Positions 9,364 to 20,289 of a DNA stretch of 64,000 nt are shown piece after piece. Each line of letters starts with the position of its first letter. Position 1 is the first letter of the stretch. Where the stretch lies: the NCBI GenBank assembly GCA_033782935.1, contig JAWQEG010000369.1, positions 2,361,501-2,425,500 on the forward strand, in the 5' to 3' direction. The notes below the pieces were generated by a model. The model was given only the letters and a program-made list of their open reading frames with translations, did not search any database and was not told where the DNA came from. Both the position numbers and the translations under genes were made by a program. The DNA is from Petrolisthes cinctipes. Taxonomy: Eukaryota; Arthropoda; Malacostraca; Decapoda; Porcellanidae.

Positions 9364-11357
9364 TGTACAGATCGATTCTGGGACCCCTACATATCGAATT
9401 TTCGGGTGTTTTGGGACTGAATTTGAGATATCGACTTTTTGGCACCTAAAAGATCGATTTTTAGCATGTTGTTAGCCTATATTTTGAAAATATTCTAGCA
9501 CTGGGTAGGCATGTACAGATTGCTTCTGGGACCCCAAAATATTGAATTTTCGGGTGTTTTGAGCCTGAATTTGAGATATAAACGGGTACAGAAGATACAT
9601 GCACATATTGACTTTGGGCACCAAAAATATAGATTTTCAGCATGTTTTGGGCCTGAATTTTGAAAATACTCTAACACGGAGTAGGCATGTACAGATCGCT
9701 TCTGGGACCCCAAAATATCGAATTTTCGGGTGTTTAGGGCCAGAATTAGAGATATAAACGGGTACTGAAGATGCATGCACATATCGACTTTTGTGCACCT
9801 AAAAGATCGATTTTCAGTATGTTTTGAGCATGTATTTTGAAAATACTCTAACACGGAGTAGGCATGTACAGATCGCTTCTGGGACCCCTAAATATCGAAT
9901 TTTCGGGTGTTTTGGGACTGATTTTGAGATATCGACATTTTGGCACCTAAAAGATCGATTTTTAGCATGTTTTTAGCCTATATTTTGAAAATATTCTAGC
10001 ACTGTACAGATTGCTTCTGGGACCCCAAAATATTGAATTTTCGGGTGTTTTGAGCCTGAATTTGAGATATAAACGGGTACAGAAGATACATGCACATATT
10101 GACTTTGGGCACCAAAAATATCGATTTTCAGCATATTTTGGGCCTGAATTTTGAAAATACTCTAACACGGAGTAGGCATGTACAGATCGCTTCTAGGACC
10201 CCAAAATATCGAATTTTCGGGTGTTTAGGGCCAGAATTTGAGATATAAACGGGTACAGAAGATGCATGCACATATCGACTTTTGTGCACCTAAAAGATCG
10301 ATTTTCAGTATGTTTTGAGCATGTATTTTGAAAATACTCTAACACGGAGTAGGCATGTACAGATCGATTCTGGGACCCCTACATATCGAATTTTCGGGTG
10401 TTTTGGGACTGAATTTGAGATATCGACTTTTTGGCACCTAAAAGATCGATTTTTAGCATGTTGTTAGACTATATTTTGAAAATATTCTAGCACTGGGTAG
10501 GCATGTACAGATTGCTTCAGGGACCCCAAAATATTGAATTTTCGGGTGTTTTGAGCCTGAATTTGAGATATAAACGGGTACAGAAGATACATGCACATAT
10601 TGACTTTGGGCACCAAAAATATAGATTTTCAGCATGTTTTGGGCCTGAATTTTAAAAATACTCTAACACGGAGTAGGCATGTACAGATCGCTTCTGGGAC
10701 CCCAAAATATCGAATTTTCGGGTGTTTAGGGCCAGAATTTGAGATATAAACGGGTACAGAAGATGCATGCACATATCGACTTTTGGTCACCTAAAAGATC
10801 GATTTTCAGTATGTTTTTGGCCTGTATTTTGAAAATACTCTAACACGGAGTAGGCATGTACAGATACCTTCTGGGACCTCTAAATATCGAATTTTCGGGT
10901 GTTTTGGGACTGAATTTGAGATATCGATTTTTTGGCACCTAAAATGTCGATTTTTAGCATGTTTTTAGCCTATATTTTGAAAATATTCTAGCACTGGGTA
11001 GGCATGTACAGATTGCTTCTGGGACCCCAAAATATTGAATTTTCGGGTGTTTTGAGGCTGAATTTGAGATATAAACGGGTACAGAAGATACATGCACATA
11101 TTGACTTTGGGCACCAAAAATATAGATTTTCAGCATGTTTTGGGCCTGAATTTTGGAAATATTCTAACACGGAGTAGGCATGTACAGATCGCTTCTGGGA
11201 CCCCAAAATATCGAATTTTCGGGTGTTTAGGGACAGAATTTGAGATATAAACGGGTACAGAAGATGCATGCACATATCGACTTTTGGGCACCTAAAAGAT
11301 CGATTTTCAGTATGTTTTTGGCCTGTATTTTGAAAAAACTCTAACACTGAGTAGGCA
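9364..11357. repeat. Trimers of 501, 491, 501 and 501 bp
   Basis: A starts are at 9364, 9865, 10356 and 10857. Local markers are cttctaggacccc in C copies, gcatgttgttag in A copies, actgggtaggcatg tails, and ttttggaaatatt near 11,154. Much of this stretch recurs about 3,998 bp downstream. Confidence 0.86.
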
Positions 11358-12555
11358 TGTACAGATCGCTTCTGGGACCCCAAAATATCGAATTTTCGGG
11401 TGTTTTGGGACTGAATTTGAGATATCGACTTTTTGGCACTTAAAAGATCGATTTTTAGCATGTTTTTAGCCTATATTTTGAAAATATTCTAGCACTGTAC
11501 AGATTGCTTCTGGGACCCCAAAATATTGAATTTTCGGGTGTTTTGAGCCTGAATTTGAGATATAAACGGGTACAGAAGATACATGCACATATTGACTTTG
11601 GGCATCTAAAATATCGATTTTCAGCATGTTTTAGGCCTGTATTTTGAAAATACTCTAACACTGAGTAGGCATGTACAGATTGCTTCTGGGACCCCAAAAT
11701 ATTGAATTTTCGGGTGTTTTGAGCCTGAATTTGAGATATAAACGGGTACTGAAGATGCATGCACATATCGACTTTTGTGCACCTAAAAGATCGATTTTCA
11801 GTATGTTTTGAGCATATATTTTGAATATACTCTAACACGGAGTAGGCATGTACAGATCGCTTCTGGGACCCCTAAATATTGAATTTTCGGGTGTTTTGAG
11901 CCTGAATTTGAGATATAAACGGGTACAGAAGATACATGCACATATTGACTTTGGGCTCCAAAAATATCGATTTTTAGCATGTTTTGGGCCTGAATTTTGA
12001 AAATACTCTAACACGGAGTAGGCATGTACAGATCGCTTCTGGGACTACAAAATATCGAATTTTCGGGTGTTTAGGGCCAGAATTTGAGATATAAACGGGT
12101 ACAGAAGATGCATGCACATATCGACTTTTGGGCACCTAAGAGATCGATTTTCAGTATGTTTTTGGCCTGTATTTTGAAAATACTCTAACACGGAGTAGGC
12201 ATGTACAGATCGCTTCTGGGACCACAAAATATCGAATTTTCGGGTGTTTAGGGCCAGAATTTGAGATATAAACGGGTACAGAAGATGCATGCACATATCG
12301 ACTTTTGGGCACCTAAGTGATCGATTTTCAGTATGTTTTTGGCCTGTATTTTGAAAATACTCTAACACGGAGTAGGCATGTACAGATCGCTTCTGGGACC
12401 ACAAAATATTGAATTTTCGGGTGTTTAGGGCCAGAATTTGAGATATAAACGGGTACAGAAGATGCATGCACATATCGACTTTTGGGCACCTAAGAGATCG
12501 ATTTTCAGTATGTTTTTGGCCTGTATTTTGAAAATACTCTAACACGGAGTAGGCA
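11358..12555. repeat. Seven-monomer unit with three C monomers in a row (1,198 bp)
   Basis: After a short A, Bx and Cx, a hybrid that begins like A (gggacccctaaatatt) and continues as B sits at 11849-12024. It is followed by C monomers at 12025-12201, 12202-12378 and 12379-12555, then an A2 monomer. The three C copies share cctaag at the position where most C copies read cctaaa, and ggaccacaaaat or ggactacaaaat near the start. This suggests local amplification of one C copy. Confidence 0.88.
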
Positions 12556-13862
12556 TGTACAGATACCTTCTGGGACCTCTAAATATCGAATTTTCGGGTG
12601 TTTTGGGACTGAATTTGAGATATTGATTTTTTGGCACCTAAAAGATCGATTTTTAGCATGTTTTTAGCCTATATTTTGAAAATTTTCTAGCACTGTGTAG
12701 GCATGTACAGATTGCTTCTGGGACCCCAAAATATTGAATTTTCGGGTGTTTTGAGCCTGAATTTGAGATATAAACGGGTACAGAAAATACATGCACATAT
12801 TGACTTTGGGCATCTAAAATATCGATTTTCAGCATGTTTTGGGCCTGTATTTTGAAAATACTCTAACACTGAGTAGGCATGTACAGATTGCTTCTGGGAC
12901 CCTAAAATATTGAATTTTCGGGTGTTTTGAGCCTGAATTAGAGATATAAACGGGTACTGAAGATGCATGCACATATCGACTTTTGTGCACCTAAAAGATC
13001 GATTTTCAGTATGTTTTGAGCATGTATTTTGAAAATACTCTAACACGGAGTAGGCATGTACAGATCGCTTCTGGGACCCCTAAATATCGAATTTTCGGGT
13101 GTTTTGGGACTGAATTTGAGATATCGACTTTTTGGCACCTAAAAGATCGATTTTTAGCATGTTTTTAGCCTATATTTTGAAAATATTCTAGCACTGTACA
13201 GATTGCTTCTGGGACCCCAAAATATTGAATTTTCGGGTGTTTTGAGCCTGAATTTGAGATATAAACGGGTACAGAAGATACATGCACATATTGACTTTGG
13301 GCACCAAAAATATCGATTTTCAGCATATTTTGGGCCTGAATTTTGAAAATACTCTAACACGGAGTAGGCATGTACAGATCGCTTCTAGGACCCCAAAATA
13401 TCGAATTTTCGGGTGTTTAGGGCCAGAATTTGAGATATAAACGGGTACAGAAGATGCATGCACATATCGACTTTTGTGCACCTAAAAGATCGATTTTCAG
13501 TATGTTTTGAGCATGTATTTTGAAAATACTCTAACACGGAGTAGGCATGTACAGATCGATTCTGGGACCCCTACATATCGAATTTTCGGGTGTTTTGGGA
13601 CTGAATTTGAGATATCGATTTTTTGGCACCTAAAATGTCGATTTTTAGCATGTTTTTAGACTATATTTTGAAAATATTCTAGCACTGTACAGATTGCTTC
13701 TGGGACCCCAAAATATTGAATTTTCGGGTGTTTTGAGCCTGAATTTGAGATATAAACGGGTACAGAAGATGCATGCACATATCGACTTTTGTGCACCTAA
13801 AAGATCGATTTTCAGTATGTTTTGAGCATGTATTTTGAAAATACTCTAACACGGAGTAGGCA
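12556..13862. repeat. Trimers of 501 and 491 bp followed by a 315-bp dimer
   Basis: A starts are at 12556, 13057 and 13548. The last unit has A plus a single full-length monomer, a B/Cx hybrid reading acagaagatgcatgcaca then cttttgtgcacc. The trimer from 13057 closely resembles the one from 8873. Confidence 0.83.
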
Positions 13863-16828
13863 TGTACAGATCGCTTCTGGGACCCCTAAATATCGAATTT
13901 TCGGGTGTTTTGGGACTGAATTTGAGATATCGACTTTTTGGCACCTAAAAGATCGATTTTTAGCATGTTTTTAGCCTATATTTTGAAAATATTCTAGCAC
14001 TGTACAGATTGCTTCTGGGACCCCAAAATATTGAATTTTCGGGTGTTTTGAGCCTGAATTTGAGATATAAACGGGTACAGAAGATACATGCACATATTGA
14101 CTTTGGGCACCAAAAATATCGATTTTCAGCATATTTTGGGCCTGAATTTTGAAAATACTCTAACACGGAGTAGGCATGTACAGATCGCTTCTAAGACCCC
14201 AAAATATCGAATTTTCGGGTGTTTAGGGCCAGAATTTGAGATATAAACGTGTACAGAAGATGCATGCACATATCGACTTTTGTGCACCTAAAAGATCGAT
14301 TTTCAGTATGTTTTGAGCATGTATTTTGAAAATACTCTAACACGGAGTAGGCATGTACAGATCGATTCTGGGACCCCTACATATCGAATTTTCGGGTGTT
14401 TTGGGACTGAATTTGAGATATCGACTTTTTGGCACCTAAAAGATCGATTTTTAGCATGTTGTTAGCCTATATTTTGAAAATATTCTAGCACTGGGTAGGC
14501 ATGTACAGATTGCTTCTGGGACCCCAAAATATTGAATTTTCGGGTGTTTTGAGCCTGAATTTGAGATATAAACGGGTACAGAAGATACATGCACATATTG
14601 ACTTTGGGCACCAAAAATATAGATTTTCAGCATGTTTTGGGCCTGAATTTTGAAAATACTCTAACACGGAGTAGGCATGTACAGATCGCTTCTGGGACCC
14701 CAAAATATCGAATTTTCGGGTGTTTAGGGCCAGAATTTGAGATATAAACGGGTACAGAAGATGCATGCACATATCGACTTTTGGTCACCTAAAAGATCGA
14801 TTTTCAGTATGTTTTTGGCCTGTATTTTGAAAATACTCTAACACGGAGTAGGCATGTACAGATACCTTCTGGGACCTCTAAATATCGAATTTTCGGGTGT
14901 TTTGGGACTGAATTTGAGATATCGATTTTTTGGCACCTAAAATGTCGATTTTTAGCATGTTTTTAGCCTATATTTTGAAAATATTCTAGCACTGGGTAGG
15001 CATGTACAGATTGCTTCTGGGACCCCAAAATATTGAATTTTCGGGTGTTTTGAGGCTGAATTTGAGATATAAACGGGTACAGAAGATACATGCACATATT
15101 GACTTTGGGCACCAAAAATATAGATTTTCAGCATGTTTTGGGCCTGAATTTTGGAAATATTCTAACACGGAGTAGGCATGTACAGATCGCTTCTGGGACC
15201 CCAAAATATCGAATTTTCGGGTGTTTAGGGACAGAATTTGAGATATAAACGGGTACAGAAGATGCATGCACATATCGACTTTTGGGCACCTAAAAGATCG
15301 ATTTTCAGTATGTTTTTGGCCTGTATTTTGAAAAAACTCTAACACTGAGTAGGCATGTACAGATCGCTTCTGGGACCCCAAAATATCGAATTTTCGGGTG
15401 TTTTGGGACTGAATTTGAGATATCGACTTTTTGGCACTTAAAAGATCGATTTTTAGCATGTTTTTAGCCTATATTTTGAAAATATTCTAGCACTGTACAG
15501 ATTGCTTCTGGGACCCCAAAATATTGAATTTTCGGGTGTTTTGAGCCTGAATTTGAGATATAAACGGGTACAGAAGATACATGCACATATTGACTTTGGG
15601 CATCTAAAATATCGATTTTCAGCATGTTTTGGGCCTGTATTTTGAAAATACTCTAACACTGAGTAGGCATGTACAGATTGCTTCTGGGACCCCAAAATAT
15701 TGAATTTTCGGGTGTTTTGAGCCTGAATTTGAGATATAAACGGGTACTGAAGATGCATGCACATATCGACTTTTGTGAACCTAAAAGATCGATTTTCAGT
15801 ATGTTTTGAGCATATATTTTGAAAATACTCTAACACGGAGTAGGCATGTACAGATCGCTTCTGGGACCCCAAAATATCGAATTTTCGGGTGTTTTGGGAC
15901 TAAATTTGAGATATCGACTTTTTGGCACTTAAAAGATCGATTTTTAACATGTTTTTAGCCTATATTTTGAAAATATTCTAGCACTGTGTAGATTGCTTCT
16001 GGGACCCCAAAATATTGAATTTTCGGGTGTTTTGAGCCTGAATTTGAGATATAAACGGGTACAGAAGATACATGCACATTTTGACTTTGGGCATCTAAAA
16101 TATCGATTTTCAGCATGTTTTGGGCCTGTATTTTGAAAATACTCTAACACTGAGTAGGCATGTACAGATTGCTTCTGGGACCCAAAAATATTGAATTTTC
16201 GGGTGTTTTGAGCCTGAATTTGAGATATAAACGGGTACTGAAAATGCATGCACATATCGACTTTTGTGCACCTAAAAGATCGATTTTCAGTATGTTTTGA
16301 GCATGTATTTTGAAAATACTCTAACACGGAGTAGGCATGTACAGATCGCTTCTGGGACCCCTAAATATCGAATTTTCGGGTGTTTTGGGACTGAATTTGA
16401 GATATCGACTTTTTGGCACCTAAAAGATCGATTTTTAGCATGTTTTTAGCCTATATTTTGAAAATATTCTAGCACTGTACAGATTGCTTCTGGGACCCCA
16501 AAATATTGAATTTTCGGGTGTTTTGAGCCTGAATTTGAGATATAAACGGGTACAGAAGATACATGCACATATTGACTTTGGGCACCAAAAATATCGATTT
16601 TCAGCATGTTTTGGGCCTGAATTTTGAAAATACTCTAACACGGAGTAGGCATGTACAGATCGCTTCTAAGACCCCAAAATATCGAATTTTCAGGTGTTTA
16701 GGGCCACAATTTGAGATATAAACGGGTACAGAAGATGCATGCACATATCGACTTTTGTGCACCTAAAAGATCGATTTTCAGTATGTTTTGAGCATGTATT
16801 TTGAAAAAACTCTAACGCTGAGTAGGCA
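13863..16828. repeat. Six trimers, largely a second copy of 9.8-11.9 kb
   Basis: A starts are at 13863, 14354, 14855, 15356, 15847 and 16338. From about 13.77 to 15.87 kb the sequence matches 9.77-11.87 kb at a constant offset of 3,998 bp, with only scattered single-base differences. The last two trimers carry other markers: ttttaacatg near 15,946, cactgtgtagattgc, gacccaaaaatatt. Confidence 0.85.
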
Positions 16829-18034
16829 TGTACAGATACCTTCTGGGACCTCTAAATATCGAATTTTCGGGTGTTTTGGGACTGAATTTGAGATATCGAT
16901 TTTTTAGCACCTAAAATGTCGATTTTTAGCATGTTTTTAGCCTATATTTTGAAAATATTCTAGCACTGTGTAGGCATATACAGATTGCTTCTGGGACCCC
17001 AAAATATTGAATTTTCGTGTGTTTTGAGCCTGAATTTGAGATATAAACGGGTACAGAAGATACATGCACATATTGACTTTGGGCATCTAAAATATCGATT
17101 TTCAGCATGTTTTGGGCCTGTATTTTGAAAATACTCTAACACTGAGTAGGCATGTACAGATTGCTTCTGGGACCCCAAAATATTGAATTTTCGGGTGTTT
17201 TGAGCCTGAATTTGAGATATAAACGGGTACAGAAGATACATGCACATATTGACTTTGGGCATCTAAAATATCGATTTTCAGCATGTTTTGGGCCTGTATT
17301 TTGAAAATACTCTAACACGGAGTAGGCATGTACAGATCGCTTCTGGGACCACAAAATATCGAATTTTCGGGTGTTTAGGGCCAGAATTTGAGATATAAAC
17401 GGGTACAGAAGATGCATGCACATATCGACTTTTGGGCACCTAAGAGATCGATTTTCAGTATGTTTTTGGCCTATATTTTGAAAATATTCTAGCACTGTGT
17501 AGGCATGTACAGATTGCTTCTGGGACCCCAAAATATTGAATTTTCGGGTGTTTTGAGCCTGAATTTGAGATATAAACGGGTACAGAAGATACATGCACAT
17601 ATTGACTTTGGGCATCTAAAATATCGATTTTCAGCATGTTTTGGGCCTGTATTTTGAAAATACTCTAACACTGAGTAGGCATGTACAGATTGCTTCTGGG
17701 ACCCCAAAATATTGAATTCTCGGGTGTTTTGAGCCTGAATTTGAGATATAAACGGGTACTGAAGATGCATGCACATATTGACTTTGGGCACGAAAAATAT
17801 CGATTTTCAGCATGTTTTGGGCCTGAATTTTGAAAATACTCTAACACGGAGTAGGCATGTACAGATCGCTTCTAGGACCCCAAAATATCGAATTTTCGGG
17901 TGTTTAGGGCCAGAATTTGAGATATAAACGGGTACTGAAGATGCATGCACATATCGACTTTTGTGCACCTAAAAGATCGATTTTCAGTATGTTTTTGGCC
18001 TGTATTTTGAAAATACTCTAACACGGAGTAGGCA
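16829..18034. repeat. Irregular seven-monomer unit (1,206 bp)
   Basis: One A2 monomer is followed by six full-length monomers before the next A: Bx, Bx, a C/A hybrid (about 17,329-17,505), Bx, a Cx/B hybrid containing gggcacgaaaaatatcg, and a C-type copy containing cttctaggacccc. The long run without an A monomer indicates that an A-containing junction was lost or replaced by the C/A hybrid. Confidence 0.82.
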
Positions 18035-18987
18035 TGTACAGATCGATTCTGGGACCCCTAAATATCGAATTTTCGGGTGTTTTGGGACTGAATTTGAGAT
18101 ATCGACTTTTTGGCACCTAAAAGATCGATTTTTAGCATGTTTTTTAGCCTATATTTTGAAAATATTCTAGCACTGGGTAGGCATGTACAAATTGCTTCTG
18201 GGATCCCAAAATATTGAATTTTTGGGTTTTTTGAGGCTGAATTTGAGATATAAACGGGTACAGAAGATACATGCACATATTGACTTTGGGCACCAAAAAT
18301 ATCGATTTTTAGCATGTTTTGGGCCTGAATTTTGAAAATACTCTAACACGGAGTAGGCATGTACAGATCGCTTCTGGGACCCCAAAATATCGAATTTTCG
18401 GGTGTTTTGGGACTAAATTTGAGATATCGACTTTTTGGCACTTAAAAGATCGATTTTTAGCATGTTTTTAGCCTATATTTTGAAAATATTCTAGCACTGT
18501 GTAGATTGCTTCTGGGACCCCAAAATATTGAATTTTCGGGTGTTTTGAGCCTGAATTTGAGATTAAACGGGTACAGAAGATACATGCACATTTTGACTTT
18601 GGGCATCTAAAATATCGATTTTCAGCATGTTTTGGGCCTGTATTTTGAAAATACTCTAACACTGAGTAGGCATGTACAGATTGCTTCTGGGACCCAAAAA
18701 TATTGAATTTTCGGGTGTTTTGAGCCTGAATTTGAGATATAAACGGGTACTGAAAATGCATGCACATATCGACTTTTGTGCACCTAAAAGATCGATTTTC
18801 AGTATGTTTTGAGCATGTATTTTGAAAATACTCTAACACGGAGTAGGCATGTACAGATCGCTTCTGGGACCCCTAAATATCGAATTTTCGGGTGTTTTGG
18901 GACTGAATTTGAGATATCGACTTTTTGGCACCTAAAAGATCGATTTTTAGCATGTTTTTAGCCTATATTTTGAAAATATTCTAGCAC

Positions 18988-19164
18988 TGTACAGATCGCT
19001 TCTAGGACCCCAAAATATCGAATTTTCGGGTGTTTAGGGCCAGAATTTGAGATATAAACGGGTACAGAAGATGCATGCACATATCGACTTTTCTGCACCT
19101 AAAAGATCGATTTTCAGTATGTTTTGAGCATGTATTTTGAAAAAACTCTAACACTGAGTAGGCA
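18988..19164 (+). repeat. A-to-C junction where a B monomer is missing
   Basis: A short A monomer ends ctagcactg and runs directly into tacagatcgcttctagg, the start of a C-type copy, with no B between them. In the downstream duplicate the same place holds a complete B. The simplest reading is loss of exactly one monomer by unequal exchange in this copy; gain in the other copy is possible. Confidence 0.82.
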
Positions 19165-19488
19165 TGTACAGATCGATTCTGGGACCCCTACATATCGAAT
19201 TTTCGGGTGTTTTGGGACTGAATTTGAGATATCGACTTTTTGGCACCTAAAACATCGATTTTTAGCATGTTTTTAGCCTATATTTTGAAAATATTCTAGC
19301 ACTGAGTAGGCATGTACAGATTGCTTCTGGGACCCCAAAATATTGAATTTTCGGGTGTTTTGAGCTTGAATTTGAGATATAAACGGGTACAGAAGATACA
19401 TGCACATATTGACTTTGGGCACCAAAAATATCGATTTTCAGCATGTTTTGGGCCTGAATTTTGAAAATACTCTAACACGGAGTAGGCA

Positions 19489-19650
19489 TGTACAGATCGC
19501 TTCAGGGACCCCAAAATATCGAATTTTCGGGTGTTTAGGGCCAGAATTTGAGATATAAACGGGTACATATCGACTTTTGTGCACCTAAAAGATCGATTTT
19601 CAGTATGTTTTTGGCCTGTATTTTGAAAATACTCTAACACGGAGTAGGCA
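19489..19650 (+). repeat. C monomer with a 15-bp deletion (162 bp)
   Basis: The centre reads aaacgggtacatatcgac in place of the full text containing agaagatgcatgcacat. The deletion removes the tgcatgca palindrome but keeps aaacggg. The same deletion is present at 22450-22611, the equivalent position in the tandem duplicate. Confidence 0.87.
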
Positions 19651-20289
19651 TGTACAGATCGCTTCTGGGACCCCTAAATATCGAATTTTCGGGTGTTTTG
19701 GGACTGAATTTGAGATATCGACTTTTTGGCACCTAAAAGATCGATTTTTCGCATGTTTTTAGCCTATATTTTGAAAATATTCTAGCACCGTACAGATTGC
19801 TTCTGGGACCCCAAAATACTGAATTTTCGGGTGTTTTGAGCCTGAATTTGAGATATAAATGGGTACAGAAGATACATGCACATATTGACTTTGGGCACCA
19901 AAAATATCGATTTTCATCATGTTTTGGGCCTGAATTTTGAAAATACTCTAACACGGAGTAGGCATGTACAGATCGCTTCTGGGACCCCAAAATATCGAAT
20001 TTTCGGGTGTTTAGGGCAAGAATTTGAGATATAAACGGGTACAGAAGATGCATGCACATATCGACTTTTGTGCACCTAAAAGATCGATTTTCAGTATGTT
20101 TTGAGCATGTATTTTGAAAATACTCTAACACGGAGTAGGCATGTACAGATCGCTTCTGGGACCCCTAAATATCGAATTTTCGGGTGTTTTGGGACTGAAT
20201 TTGAGATATCGACTTTTTGGCACCTAAAAGATCGATTTTTAGCATGTTTTTAGCCTATATTTTGAAAATATTCTAGCACTGTGTAGGCA

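Larger units (their letters stand above)
17506..20289. repeat. First copy of a ~2.8-kb tandem duplication
   Basis: This 2,784-bp stretch is repeated immediately downstream (20290-23250). Shared private markers include ttgaattctcggg, gggcacgaaaaatatcg, gttttttagcc, gtacaaattgc with gggatcccaaaat, tgtgtagattgc, cttttctgcacc, aaaacatcgattt and a 15-bp deletion in one C copy. This copy lacks one B monomer present in the second copy (junction at about 18,988) and has a 1-bp deletion at gagattaaacggg near 18,561. Confidence 0.88.

Noticed and set aside
12045..12545. 166-codon minus-strand frame, the longest in the window
   Set aside because: It spans the three tandem C monomers. Its length results from 177 being divisible by three, and the protein is a triplicate of one monomer translation.
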